Assembly: GCF_021654135.1 (NCBI RefSeq)
Contig: NZ_JAKGSD010000001.1
Coordinates: 124,001-188,000, forward strand
Origin: Amycolatopsis tucumanensis
GTDB lineage: Bacteria > Actinomycetota > Actinomycetes > Mycobacteriales > Pseudonocardiaceae
Length of the DNA stretch: 64,000 nucleotides
Direction of reading: 5' to 3'
Part shown: piece by piece, positions 8,197 to 16,937 of the stretch
Layout: every line of letters starts with the position of its first letter
Numbering within the stretch: the first letter of the stretch is position 1
Notes under the pieces: model-generated
Told to the model about the DNA's origin: nothing
What the model saw: only the letters and a program-made list of their open reading frames with translations
Databases searched by the model: none
Program-made: the position numbers and the translations under genes

Positions 8197-9255
8197 TCAG
8201 ATCCCGTACCAGGCCGCCGCGTTGCCCGTGAGCACCGCCTCCGCCTCGGCCGGGGTCAGCGCGTCGAGAAGCCGCTGCCCGCTGCCGCCGTGGTCGTGCG
8301 GGTGGTCGCTGGCGTGCATCAGCATCGAGCCGGCGCCGACCATGTCCAGCACCTCCCGCACCTGCCCGGGGTCCCGCGGCAGGTGCGCGGGCGCGGTGGT
8401 CAGCCGGATGTGCCGCGCCACCACCTCCGACGGTTTCGCGCCCAGCCACGGCACCTCGCGCCACACACCCTTCCAGTCCTTGTCGAACCGCCACAGCAGC
8501 GCGGGCAGCCAGGAGAACCCGCACTCCAGCAGGGCGACCCGCAGGTCCGGCAGCTCCGCGAAGACACCCTCGGCGACCAGGCTGCTGAGCTGGGCCTGCA
8601 CGAGCAGCTGCGAGTTGCCCACATAGTCCTCGAGGTAGGTGTGGGTGAACCCGGTGCTGGTGGGCGCGTTCCCGATCCGGCCCCACGCGTGCAGGCCGAC
8701 CACCAGTCCGCGTTCGGCGGCGGCCCGCAGGATCGGCCGGTGCCGCTTGTTGCCCCACGGCGCGTCCGTGCGCACCGGCAGCAGCACCTGCACGATGCCG
8801 GGGTGGTCGCCGATCCGCTCGATCTCGGCGACGGCGGCCTCGGCGTCCAGGGTCGGCACCACCATGCCGGCGCGCAGCCGGTCGTCGCTGCTCAGCCACT
8901 CCGCGATCAGCCAGTCGTTGACCGCGCGGGTGAGCGCCGCCTCGTAGTAGGGGTTGCGGTTGCAGTGGAACGACGTCGTGCACACCAGGATCGCGGCCCG
9001 CAGCCCGTCGAGCAGGTTCGACCGCACCGACTCCGCGTCGTGCGCCGGAGTCAGGCCGGCGGCCCGCGCGGCCGGGGTGGCGCTGGTGGGCGCCGCAGGG
9101 GGATAGGCGCCGCCCTGGTGCGGGGACAGCATCAGCCCGCCCTCCAGCACGTAGCCGCGCCAGTACGGTTCCAGGTAGGGCAGCAGGTCGTTCAGCGACG
9201 ACGGTCCACAGTGGATTTCGGCGTCGATGCGGGTGGTGCCGACCGCGGTGGTCAT
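8197..9255 (-). CDS. Amidohydrolase (ACMSD-like), second of a paralogous pair
   Basis: A 352-residue TIM-barrel metal-dependent hydrolase or decarboxylase of the amidohydrolase_2 family. The N-terminal metal motif is degenerate (DAEIHCG). GLHAWG and SDHPHDH supply later histidines and the terminal aspartate. The central block PYYEAALTRAVNDWL parallels PEYAAALCRALNEWQ in the upstream gene, so the two arose by duplication. ATG 9255 overlaps the upstream stop (ATGA). Family members decarboxylate or hydrolyse aromatic-ring-derived acids; the substrate is unknown. Confidence 0.85.
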   Translation of the reverse strand: MTTAVGTTRIDAEIHCGPSSLNDLLPYLEPYWRGYVLEGGLMLSPHQGGAYPPAAPTSATPAARAAGLTPAHDAESVRSNLLDGLRAAILVCTTSFHCNRNPYYEAALTRAVNDWLIAEWLSSDDRLRAGMVVPTLDAEAAVAEIERIGDHPGIVQVLLPVRTDAPWGNKRHRPILRAAAERGLVVGLHAWGRIGNAPTSTGFTHTYLEDYVGNSQLLVQAQLSSLVAEGVFAELPDLRVALLECGFSWLPALLWRFDKDWKGVWREVPWLGAKPSEVVARHIRLTTAPAHLPRDPGQVREVLDMVGAGSMLMHASDHPHDHGGSGQRLLDALTPAEAEAVLTGNAAAWYGI

Positions 9256-10352
9256 GGGGCCTCCGGCAGACCGTAGAGCCGGCACGCGTTGGCGCCCATG
9301 ACGCCTTCGCGCAGCGCGGCGGGGAACAGGCGCGGCGCGTGCCGCGGGGAGTCGAAGTCCCAGTGCGGGTAGTCGGAGGCGAACATGATCCGCTCGTCCA
9401 TCCCGAGGTGGGCCAGCGCCTTGTCGAGGTCGCGCGGGTCGTCAGGCTCCTCGATGGGCTGGGTGGTGAACCAGAACCGCTCGCGGATGTACTCCGACGG
9501 CGGCTTGACCAGGTGCGGCACGTCGCCCCGCAGCTGCTCCCACGCGTCGTCCAGCGCCCACATCAGCGGCGCGGCCCAGGCGATGCCGCCCTCCACGCAG
9601 ATCACCTTCAGCTCCGGCAGCCGGTCCAGGACGCCCTCGCAGAGCATCCCGGTGACGAACGCGGCCATCAGGTTGCCGTTCCACACGTGCTCTTCGAGGT
9701 AGAACGACGGCCACCCGGCGCCGCGGTGCATCTCCAGCCCACCGGTGTGCGCGGCGACCGGCAGCCCGGCCTCGGCCGCGGCCTCGTAGATCGGCCAGTA
9801 CCGGCGGCGGCCGAAGCCGAGCTCGCCGCCGGTGGACAGCAGCACCTGCACGAACCGCGGGTCGCCGGCGTGCCGCCGGATCTCCTCGGCCGCGAGGTCC
9901 GGCGCCTCGATCGGGATGGTGATCGACCCGCGCAGCCGGGGTTCGGCGTCGAGCAGCGTGTCGATCTGCCACTCGTTGAGCGCCCGGCACAGCGCGGCGG
10001 CGTACTCCGGTTCCTCGGCGCCCCAGCTGTGGCTCTGCAGCGGGATCAGGATGCCGTGAGTCACGCCGAACTCGTCGAGCAGCTGGTCCCGGATCATGCC
10101 CAGGTCGCTGCCCGGCGGCCCGTCCGCGGGCCAGGAGTCCAGCCGGAAGCCCGCGTTGCGGACCCGCGGGTAGATCTCCGGCGGGCCGGGCACGCGGCTG
10201 CCGAACAGGTCCCACCGCGCGCGGTGCTTCTCCGGCAGCCGCTCCCGGATGGCGGCCGCCGGGGCCGCCGGGTGGATGTCGGTGTCGACGATGGTGTAGC
10301 CGGTGCGGCCCGGCGCGCTGCCGGGCTGCCCGGCGACGGCGGTGCTGGTCAT
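9252..10352 (-). CDS. Amidohydrolase (ACMSD-like), first of a paralogous pair
   Basis: A 366-residue amidohydrolase_2 TIM barrel. The metal-binding start VDTDIHP is followed by AAHTGG and a terminal SDYPHWD, the expected ligand positions for a mononuclear zinc decarboxylase or hydrolase. It sits second in the Rieske-amidohydrolase-amidohydrolase-hydrolase operon and overlaps both neighbours by 4 bp. It probably acts on a ring-cleavage or carboxylated aromatic intermediate; this is inference from family and context. Confidence 0.87.
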   Translation of the reverse strand: MTSTAVAGQPGSAPGRTGYTIVDTDIHPAAPAAAIRERLPEKHRARWDLFGSRVPGPPEIYPRVRNAGFRLDSWPADGPPGSDLGMIRDQLLDEFGVTHGILIPLQSHSWGAEEPEYAAALCRALNEWQIDTLLDAEPRLRGSITIPIEAPDLAAEEIRRHAGDPRFVQVLLSTGGELGFGRRRYWPIYEAAAEAGLPVAAHTGGLEMHRGAGWPSFYLEEHVWNGNLMAAFVTGMLCEGVLDRLPELKVICVEGGIAWAAPLMWALDDAWEQLRGDVPHLVKPPSEYIRERFWFTTQPIEEPDDPRDLDKALAHLGMDERIMFASDYPHWDFDSPRHAPRLFPAALREGVMGANACRLYGLPEAP

Positions 10353-10801
10353 CGGTCACCTCCCTTGTCGCCAGGGCGTGCTCCGCCGCTGGTGTCCACG
10401 ACCACGTAGGCGTCTTCCACGTGCACCGGGTACGTCTCGGCGACGTACGGGCCCGGGATGCGCCCGTTCTTGCCGCGCTCCACGGAGACGTCGTAGGTGC
10501 GGGCCGGCGGTTCGTCCGGCCCGAGGAACGACTGCCCGGTCTCGAGGTCGTACTCCCAGCCGTGCCAGGGGCAGGCGACGAGCGCGTCGCCGTCCTCCTG
10601 CCGGACCTCACCGGGCGCGGTGGAGGTCAGCCACGGCTGGGTGGCCCCGAGGCAGAGTGGGCCGCCCTGGTGCGGGCAGTGGTTGTTCAGTGCGTAGAAA
10701 CGGTCGCCGACCCGGAAAACCCCGATCGACCGCCGGCCGGCCTGGACGATCCGGCGCTCTCCCGGCGGGAAGTCGTCGAGCCGGGACACCACGATCCTCA
10801 T
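10349..10801 (-). CDS. Rieske [2Fe-2S] ferredoxin-like protein
   Basis: A 150-residue single-domain Rieske protein. Cluster motifs are CPHQGG and CPWHGWE, separated by a longer than usual loop (APGEVRQEDGD). There is no C-terminal mononuclear-iron catalytic domain, so it is an electron carrier or regulatory subunit rather than a complete oxygenase. It is the first gene of the operon. A -10-like TACCGT lies 8 bp before the ATG and no ribosome-binding site is visible, so the mRNA may be leaderless. The redox partner may be the PDR-type reductase at 13789. Confidence 0.88.
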   Translation of the reverse strand: MRIVVSRLDDFPPGERRIVQAGRRSIGVFRVGDRFYALNNHCPHQGGPLCLGATQPWLTSTAPGEVRQEDGDALVACPWHGWEYDLETGQSFLGPDEPPARTYDVSVERGKNGRIPGPYVAETYPVHVEDAYVVVDTSGGARPGDKGGDR

Positions 10802-11078
10802 GCTGTGCACGGTAGAGATCGCCGCGGGCCGGGCGGAAAGTGAAAGTTTCGATGGAGACCATCGGCCGTCCCGATAGTGGCGCATGTGGACCCGCCGTCA
10901 GGTGACGCGATTTCGCTTGCGCAGCAGGGGAAACCGCGCTCCGGTGGTGATCCTGACCGGCAGGGCCGGCGACGACGGCGGGAAACCGGGGACCTTGACG
11001 GGGGCGATCGAATCGGGTCAACCTCTTCCCCAGCCGGTCACAGGGCGGTGGCCGGCAGGAGGAACGAGGAGAACCATC
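10802..11078. promoter_or_regulatory. Divergent promoter region between catabolic operon and ABC importer
   Basis: This 277-bp gap separates the Rieske operon (minus) from the importer operon (plus). Two overlapping dyads are present: CGATGG-AGA-CCATCG (10850-10864) and ATCGG-N5-CCGAT (10861-10875). The second fits the LysR T-N11-A form and is centred about 67 bp upstream of the predicted Rieske start, the usual position of an LTTR recognition site. On the plus strand TTGACG (10995-11000) and CAACCT (11019-11024) could be a promoter. Confidence 0.55.
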
Positions 11079-12149
11079 GTGTCCACTCCATCGCCGAGTC
11101 CATCGTTGCCCCGTCGGGCATTCCTGAGGCGTTCCGCGCTGACCGCGGCGGCCGTGGCCGCCGGACCGGCCGTGTTGTCCGCGTGCGGCGCCGGCCCGGC
11201 GGCAGGCGGGGGCGGCAGCGGAACGGCGACCTTCCTGAGCATCCTGCCGCTGGAAACCCTGTCCATGTCCCCGGAGCTGCTCGCCGTCGCCGGTGGCCAC
11301 TTCGCGCGGCACGGGCTGGACGTCACGCTGCAGGAGGTCAAGGGGTCGCCCCAGGCCACGCAGACCCTGATCGCCGGTGTCGGCGTGGTCGCGCGGCTCG
11401 GGCAGATCGACCTGATGACCGCGGTCGCCGAATCGAACCAGCCGCTGGTGAACATCGGCACGCTGTGCCGCGGTTCCGCGGTGCGCGTCGTCTACAGCAA
11501 GCAGGCCCCGCTGGAAAAACCGCAGGACTTCGTCGGCAAGACGATCGGGGTCAGCTCGGAGGGTGGCACGAGCAGCAAGATCGTGTCGCTGGTGCTGGCC
11601 AACTCCGGTCTGGACCCCAAGAGCACGCCGCGCCAGGTCACCGGGCTCACCCCGGGCACGTTCAACCTGGTGCAGCAGGGCCGGATCGCCGGGTACGTGG
11701 TCAGCATCGACACCGCGAACATCGTGCAGTCCCAGCACGCGGACGCGGGCGTGTTCGACCCGGGCACCGTGGTGAAGTCCGACTCGCAGATCTACGTGAC
11801 GACCGCCGACGTGATCGCCAAGCACCCGGACACGTTGCGGGCGTTCATGGCCGGGATCCGCGACGCCGTCGCGGAGTACGTGAACGACCAGGACTTCGCC
11901 AGGACGATCGGGACGCTGCGCGGCAAGTACTCCTTCGCCACGCTCGACGACGACGCGATCGCGCGCAAGAGCCTCGGCACGATGCGCGACCTGTGGACGG
12001 GCAAGGACCCGTCACGGCCCCTGCTGGTCACCGACCCGGCCGCGTGGACCGCCGGCTACGACGAGCTGACCAGGGCGGGCCAGGCCAAGCCCGGCGGCGA
12101 CGCCGCGAAGTGGTTCGACAACAGCTTCCTGCCGGCCACCACCACCTGA
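11079..12149 (+). CDS. ABC transporter substrate-binding lipoprotein (NMT1/SsuA-like)
   Basis: A 356-residue solute-binding protein. A twin-arginine-like region (LPRRAFLRRSALTAAAVAAG) precedes a lipobox ending LSAC, so it is a Tat-exported, membrane-anchored lipoprotein. The mature part matches NMT1/THI5/TauA-type binding proteins (ELLAVAGGHFARHGLDVTL, GKTIGVSSEGGTSSK). The GTG start follows AGGAGAACC. It heads an importer operon with the ATPase and permease. The family takes up sulfonates, nitrate, pyrimidine precursors or aromatic acids. The ligand is probably the compound processed by the divergent enzymes. Confidence 0.88.
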   Translation: MSTPSPSPSLPRRAFLRRSALTAAAVAAGPAVLSACGAGPAAGGGGSGTATFLSILPLETLSMSPELLAVAGGHFARHGLDVTLQEVKGSPQATQTLIAGVGVVARLGQIDLMTAVAESNQPLVNIGTLCRGSAVRVVYSKQAPLEKPQDFVGKTIGVSSEGGTSSKIVSLVLANSGLDPKSTPRQVTGLTPGTFNLVQQGRIAGYVVSIDTANIVQSQHADAGVFDPGTVVKSDSQIYVTTADVIAKHPDTLRAFMAGIRDAVAEYVNDQDFARTIGTLRGKYSFATLDDDAIARKSLGTMRDLWTGKDPSRPLLVTDPAAWTAGYDELTRAGQAKPGGDAAKWFDNSFLPATTT

Positions 12150-12163
12150 TCGCGAGGAGACGC

Positions 12164-12994
12164 ATGTCCGCGCACCACGCCGAGACCCTCACCGCGGCCC
12201 CGCGGCAGGCCGCACCGCCGAAGCTGGAACTCGCCGGTGTCGGCAAGGAGTTCCGGTCCAAACGCGCCACCACCCGCGCCCTGCACGACATCACGCTGAC
12301 CATCAGCGACGGCGAGTTCGTGTCCGTGATCGGCCGGTCCGGCTGCGGCAAGACGACCCTCCTGCGCACGCTCGCCGGGCTGCAGAGCCCGTCCGAGGGG
12401 CGGATCCTCGTCGAGGGCCGGTCGCTGTGGAACGGGTCCAGAGTGGACTCCTCCGTGGTGTCCGAGCTGGGCGTGGTCTTCCAGGACGCCAACCTCTTCC
12501 CGTGGTACTCGGTCGCGGACAACATCGCGCTGCCGCTGAAGCTGCGTGGCGCGGGCAAGCGCGAGCGCCGGGAACGGGCGTACGAACTGGCGAAGCTGGT
12601 GGGGCTGGCCGGGTTCGAGAAGTCCTACCCGCGCGAGCTGTCCGGCGGGATGCGGCAGCGCGTGGCTATCGCGCGGGCGCTGTCCACCCGGCCGAAGCTG
12701 CTGCTGATGGACGAACCCTTCGGCGCGCTGGACGCGCTGACCCGCGAGCGGATGAACGCCGAGCTGCAACGGATCGCGCTCGCCACCAAGGCGACCGTCG
12801 TGTTCGTCACCCACGACATCACCGAGGCGGTGTTCCTCGGCGACCGGGTGGTGCAGCTGAGCCCGCGGCCGGGCCGCATCAGCGAGATCCGCGCGGTGGA
12901 CTTCCCCAAGCCGCGGGATTTCGACGTCCAGACCGAGCCGGAGTTCGGCAGGGTCGTGCGCGAGCTGCGGCACGCCCTCGACAGGCAGGAGTGA
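12164..12994 (+). CDS. ABC transporter ATP-binding protein (SsuB/TauB-like)
   Basis: A 276-residue ABC ATPase with Walker A GRSGCGKTT, Q-loop FQDANLFPW, signature LSGGMRQR, Walker B LLLMDEPFGALD and H-loop VTHD. The composition is typical of nitrate/sulfonate/taurine importers. ATG 12164 follows GAGGAGACGC. It is 14 bp after the binding-protein gene and 4 bp before the permease gene, forming a classic three-gene importer. Confidence 0.93.
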   Translation: MSAHHAETLTAAPRQAAPPKLELAGVGKEFRSKRATTRALHDITLTISDGEFVSVIGRSGCGKTTLLRTLAGLQSPSEGRILVEGRSLWNGSRVDSSVVSELGVVFQDANLFPWYSVADNIALPLKLRGAGKRERRERAYELAKLVGLAGFEKSYPRELSGGMRQRVAIARALSTRPKLLLMDEPFGALDALTRERMNAELQRIALATKATVVFVTHDITEAVFLGDRVVQLSPRPGRISEIRAVDFPKPRDFDVQTEPEFGRVVRELRHALDRQE

Positions 12995-12998
12995 CCCG

Positions 12999-13796
12999 GT
13001 GAACAGGGAACGGTTCGGCAGGTGGCTGCCGTGGGTGAGCACACCGCTCATCCTGGTCGTGTTCTTCCTGCTGTGGGACGTGTTCGTGCGCGTCAACGGC
13101 ATGTCGGAGCTGGTGCTGCCGCGGCCGGGCACCGTGTTCGCGAGCCTCGGCGAGCTGGTCACCACCGGCGACACCTGGTACCACGCGCGGGTCACCGCGA
13201 TCGAGACGATCAGCGGGTTCGCGATCGCGCTCGTCGCGGGCGTCGCGGCGGGCGTGGTGCTGGGCAAGGTGCGGTGGATGGAGCGCAGCCTGCGGCCGCT
13301 GATCGTGGCCTCGCAAGTGGTGCCGAAGGTGGCGCTGATCCCGCTGTTCGTGATCTGGTTCGGCTTCGGCATCACCTCGAAGGTGATCATGGCCGCGATG
13401 CTGGCGTTCTTCCCGATCATGCTCAACGTGCAGCTGGGCGTCCGCTCGGTCGAGGCGGGGCAGCGGGACGTGATGCGCAGCCTCAACGCGAACCGGTGGC
13501 AGACGTTCAACCACCTGGAGTTCAAGAGCACGCTGCCGTACGTGTTCGCCGGCATGGAGGTCGGGATCGTGCTGGCGATCATCGGCACGATCGTGGGGGA
13601 GTACCTGGGCGGCAGCGAGGGGCTGGGCTACCTGGTGGTGCGCACCCTCAACGCGCTTGACGCGCCCGCGTTGTTCGCGGTGATCATCCTGTTGTCGGTG
13701 CTCGGGTTGCTGCTCTACTTCGTGGTCAACGGCCTGAAGCGGTTCTTCATCCCGTGGCACGAGTCGGTCTACAGCATGCAGGAGACCAATGCCTGA
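12999..13796 (+). CDS. ABC transporter permease (SsuC/TauC-like)
   Basis: A 265-residue inner-membrane subunit with about six transmembrane helices and a coupling-loop motif (EAGQRDVMRSLNANRWQTF), as in BPD_transp_1 importers. The start is GTG. The last 8 bp overlap the reductase gene at 13789. Substrate specificity resides in the binding protein at 11079. Confidence 0.92.
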   Translation: MNRERFGRWLPWVSTPLILVVFFLLWDVFVRVNGMSELVLPRPGTVFASLGELVTTGDTWYHARVTAIETISGFAIALVAGVAAGVVLGKVRWMERSLRPLIVASQVVPKVALIPLFVIWFGFGITSKVIMAAMLAFFPIMLNVQLGVRSVEAGQRDVMRSLNANRWQTFNHLEFKSTLPYVFAGMEVGIVLAIIGTIVGEYLGGSEGLGYLVVRTLNALDAPALFAVIILLSVLGLLLYFVVNGLKRFFIPWHESVYSMQETNA

Positions 13797-14718
13797 GCCG
13801 GTGTTCGAGGCGGACGCCGAGGTCCTGGCCCGCCGGGTGGAGTCCGACGGGGTGGTGTCGCTGGAGCTGGGCGGCGTGGATCTGCCCGCGTGGGAACCGG
13901 GCGCGCACATCGACGTCGTGCTGCCCGGCGGGCTGGTGCGGCAGTACTCGCTGTGCGGTGAGGACGGCCGCTGGCGCATCGCGGTGCTGCGCGAACCGGA
14001 CAGCCGCGGCGGGTCGGCGTGGATCCACGGCCACGCACACCCGGGCACGAGCCTGCGGATCCGCGGTCCACGCAACAACTTCCCGCTGCTGCCCGCGCCG
14101 CGGTACCTGTTCGTCGCGGGCGGGGTCGGCATCACGCCGATCCTGCCGATGGTGGCCGAGGCGGAGGCGGCGGGCGCCGACTGGACGCTGCACTACGGGG
14201 GCCGCAGCCGGACCTCGATGGCGTTCGTCAAGGACCTGGAGTCCTACGGCTCGCGCGTCGTGGTGACGCCCGAGGACGAGGCGGGGATGCTCGACCTGGA
14301 CGCGATCCTCGCCCCGCCACGGGAGTCCACAGTGGTCTACTGCTGCGGTCCGGCCGGGCTGATCGACGCGGTCGAGACCCGGTGCCAGGCCTGGCCGCCC
14401 GGTTCGCTGCACGTCGAACGGTTCACCGCGGTCGAGCACGGCGGCGAGGCCCGCGAGTTCGAGGTCGAGCTGCGCGCGAGCGGGATGACGGTCACCGTGC
14501 CCGCGGAGCTGTCGATCCTGGAAGCGGTGGAGAACGCCGGGGTGCGCGTGATCTCCTCGTGCACCGAGGGGATCTGCGGGTCCTGCGAGACGACCGTCCT
14601 GGACGGCGAGATCGACCACCGCGACTCGGTCCTCGACGACGACGAGCGCGCGGCCGGTGACGTGATGATGATCTGCGTGTCACGGGCGAAGGGCGCCCGC
14701 CTGGTCCTCGACCTCTGA
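13789..14718 (+). CDS. Phthalate-dioxygenase-reductase-type FMN/2Fe-2S oxidoreductase
   Basis: A 309-residue PDR/VanB-family reductase. The flavin domain has RQYSLCG, the nucleotide domain VAGGVGITPILPM and CCGPAGLI, and the C-terminal plant-type ferredoxin has ligands C258, C263, C266 and C296. Domain order flavin-NAD-2Fe-2S is the reverse of GcoB. Such reductases feed Rieske oxygenases. Here the only visible Rieske partner is the 150-residue protein at 10349. It is translationally coupled to the permease. The 3' end overlaps the convergent HTH gene by 39 bp. Confidence 0.92.
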   Translation: MPEPVFEADAEVLARRVESDGVVSLELGGVDLPAWEPGAHIDVVLPGGLVRQYSLCGEDGRWRIAVLREPDSRGGSAWIHGHAHPGTSLRIRGPRNNFPLLPAPRYLFVAGGVGITPILPMVAEAEAAGADWTLHYGGRSRTSMAFVKDLESYGSRVVVTPEDEAGMLDLDAILAPPRESTVVYCCGPAGLIDAVETRCQAWPPGSLHVERFTAVEHGGEAREFEVELRASGMTVTVPAELSILEAVENAGVRVISSCTEGICGSCETTVLDGEIDHRDSVLDDDERAAGDVMMICVSRAKGARLVLDL

Positions 14719-14925
14719 CTCGTCGGGCACCCATTCCAGCAGGTCGCCGGGCTGGCAGCCGAGCACCCGGCACATCGCCTCCAGCGTGGAGAAGCGCACC
14801 GCCTTCGCCCGGCCGTTCTTCAGCACCGCGACGTTGGCCGGGGTGATCCCGACGCGCTCGGCGAACTCGCCGACGCTCATCTTGCGCTTGGCGAGCTGGA
14901 CGTCGATGCGCACGACGATCGGCAC
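14680..14925 (-). CDS. Cro/C1-type HTH regulator (YozG-like)
   Basis: An 81-residue XRE-type DNA-binding protein (MSVGEFAERVGITPANVAVL, then FSTLEAMCRVLGCQPGDLLEW). Small HTH proteins of this kind are habitually encoded directly after DUF2975 membrane proteins, as here. The GTG start abuts the DUF2975 stop. The acidic C-terminus is coded across the end of the convergent reductase gene. Confidence 0.85.
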   Translation of the reverse strand: MPIVVRIDVQLAKRKMSVGEFAERVGITPANVAVLKNGRAKAVRFSTLEAMCRVLGCQPGDLLEWVPDESEVEDQAGALRP

Positions 14926-15405
14926 TCAGATCACCGCTTCCATGTCGGTGCGCAGCGTGGTGGCCTGGCGCAGCAGGGCGCGCATCACGACCATCAGCAG
15001 GCCCACCACGGCGACCCCGACCACCAGCAGGAACAGCACGAGCGGGAGGCCGGGGTCGTCGGCGTTGACGCCGACGTAGAGGAACACCGCGACGAGCACG
15101 GCCCACCCGGCGGCGATCGCCCCGACGATCACGTTCACCCAGCGCATCGAGGCTTCGCTGAAGATGCGGTCCTTGCGGACCATGGTGAGCAGCTGCCACA
15201 TCGCGACGATCACGACCTGGACGCACAGCACCCAGAACACGGTGATCGCGGTGGCCGGCCACCTGAGGTAGGCCATTTCGGGGTCTTCCCGTGCCATGTG
15301 GGCGAACTGCCCCGGCAGGGACATCACCTGGAACAGCACCAGGATCCCGAACAACGCGACGAGGAAGATCCGGAGGAGGGGGACGACCCAGCGTTCGGCG
15401 AGCAT
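14926..15405 (-). CDS. DUF2975 membrane protein
   Basis: A 159-residue protein with four predicted transmembrane helices (about residues 10-32, 52-78, 90-112 and 120-140) matching DUF2975. These proteins pair with a YozG-like HTH regulator, encoded immediately downstream. The pair may sense a membrane or small-molecule signal, but no function is established. It is divergent from the GntP operon; the 154-bp gap holds that operon's promoter. Confidence 0.82.
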   Translation of the reverse strand: MLAERWVVPLLRIFLVALFGILVLFQVMSLPGQFAHMAREDPEMAYLRWPATAITVFWVLCVQVVIVAMWQLLTMVRKDRIFSEASMRWVNVIVGAIAAGWAVLVAVFLYVGVNADDPGLPLVLFLLVVGVAVVGLLMVVMRALLRQATTLRTDMEAVI

Positions 15406-15487
15406 GCGCCGAGTATCGCGCGGTATCTATCGAAAATCAATGCATTCCTGTCGTTTCGCGTCTGTCACGCAGGTTCGGCATCCACTG

Positions 15488-15521
15488 TTGACTCACATTG
15501 TGGGTGTGTGCTCATAATGTG
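15488..15521 (+). promoter_or_regulatory. Promoter and inverted repeat upstream of the GntP operon
   Basis: A -35-like TTGACT (15488-15493) and a -10-like CATAAT (15513-15518) are 19 bp apart. The inverted repeat CACATT (15494-15499) ... AATGTG (15516-15521) spans the spacer and -10. Control by the IclR regulator at the far end of the operon is inferred. The ATG is at 15560. Confidence 0.55.
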
Positions 15522-15559
15522 GCGACAGTGCAACGAGGCACGAGCGACAGGACAACCGC

Positions 15560-16921
15560 ATGTCAGACACCGCAATACTGATCAACACCGGGGTCACGGT
15601 CGCGGCCATCGTGGTGTTGATCGTCCGCTTCCGGCTCAACCCGGTGATCGCGCTGGTGCTCGGCTCCTGCTACCTGGGGCTGTCCACCGGTCTCGGCGTG
15701 AGCAAGACGGTCGAGGAGATCACCGCCGGCTTCGGCGACGTGATGGCCGAGATCGGCCTGCTCATCGCGTTCGGCGTGCTCATCGGCGCGATCCTGCGTG
15801 ATCTGCGGGCCATCGAACGCCTGGTGGACAAGCTGCTCAAGGTGTTCGGCGAACGCCGGATCCCCTACGCGATGGCGCTCACCATCGCCACCGTGCTGCA
15901 GTCGATCTTCCTGGACGTGCTGCTGGTGATCTCCGGGCCGCTGGCCAGGGGGATCGGCAAGCGGCTCGGGCCACGCGGCGTCGCGCGGATGGCGACGGCG
16001 CTGGCGATCGCGCTGGAGTGCGGCATCGTGTTCACCGTGCCCGGCGTCGGCGCGCTGGCACTGGCCGGGCTGCTGCACGTGCCGCTCGGCAAGTACCTGC
16101 TCTTCGGGCTCGTCGTGGTCATCCCGACGGTGACCATCGCGATCGCGATCATGTCGGTGCTGTTCGCCCGCGGCTGGTGGAACCCGGCCAAGGACGAGAT
16201 GGCCGACGAGATCGTCGCCCCGGAAGCGCGGCCGCAGGGCGGTCCGGGCACCGTGGCCGCGGCCGACCTGCGCAAGCCGCCCGCCCTGCCGGTGGTGTTC
16301 AGCCCGCTGCTGGGCGCGCTGGTGCTGATCGCGACGGGCGCGGTGGCCGAGATGCTGGAGTGGTCCAACCCGGTGGTGGCGTTCCTGTCCAGCCCGGTGG
16401 TCGCCCTGCTGCTCGGCCTGGTCGGCACCTGCCTGATCGGCCGGCGGTACATGGGGCAGCCCGCGGTGGAATCGGCGCTCGGCTCCGGCCTGCGGGACAG
16501 CGGGCAGATCCTGCTGCTCAACGGCGTCGGCGGGTGTCTCGCGGCGGTGCTGGCCGCGGCCGGGCTCGGCGACATCCTCGGCAAGTACTTCTCCGCCAAC
16601 ACCTGGGCGCCGCTGCTGCTGGTGTGGCTGATGGCCGCGGTGCTGCACATCGCGGTCGGGTCGGTGACGATCTCCGCGATCACCTCGGCGGGCCTGCTCG
16701 CCCCGATCGCGCCGTCACTGGGCCTGGACCCGGTGCTGATCGCGTTGTCCGCGGGCGCCGGATCGCTGTTCATGGTCCACCTGACCAGCAACACCTTCTG
16801 GCTGCTGCAGTCGCTGCTCGGCCAGACCACGCGCGGCGCGCTGAAGACCGTCTCGGTCGGCGTCTCGGTCGCCTCCGTGGTGGCGCTCGGCCCGATCCTC
16901 GCGCTCAACCTCGTCCTCTGA
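15560..16921 (+). CDS. GntP-family organic acid:proton permease
   Basis: A 453-residue membrane protein with about 12-14 hydrophobic helices. It matches the gluconate/GntP family, including the N-terminal FRLNPVIALVLGSCYLGL and the repeated glycine-rich half. Family members import gluconate, fructuronate, glycerate, hydroxybutyrate and related hydroxy acids. It is first in an operon of a CoA-transferase, lyase, hydroxyacid dehydrogenase and glycerate kinase, so the substrate is probably a hydroxy(di)carboxylate. ATG 15560 is preceded by an AGGA ribosome-binding site. Confidence 0.9.
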   Translation: MSDTAILINTGVTVAAIVVLIVRFRLNPVIALVLGSCYLGLSTGLGVSKTVEEITAGFGDVMAEIGLLIAFGVLIGAILRDLRAIERLVDKLLKVFGERRIPYAMALTIATVLQSIFLDVLLVISGPLARGIGKRLGPRGVARMATALAIALECGIVFTVPGVGALALAGLLHVPLGKYLLFGLVVVIPTVTIAIAIMSVLFARGWWNPAKDEMADEIVAPEARPQGGPGTVAAADLRKPPALPVVFSPLLGALVLIATGAVAEMLEWSNPVVAFLSSPVVALLLGLVGTCLIGRRYMGQPAVESALGSGLRDSGQILLLNGVGGCLAAVLAAAGLGDILGKYFSANTWAPLLLVWLMAAVLHIAVGSVTISAITSAGLLAPIAPSLGLDPVLIALSAGAGSLFMVHLTSNTFWLLQSLLGQTTRGALKTVSVGVSVASVVALGPILALNLVL

Positions 16922-16937
16922 GAACGGGAAGGAACAG

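Noticed and set aside
14926..15490. Repeated TATCG motifs upstream of the DUF2975 gene as an operator
   Set aside because: The copies are short, unevenly spaced and not symmetric; too weak to call.
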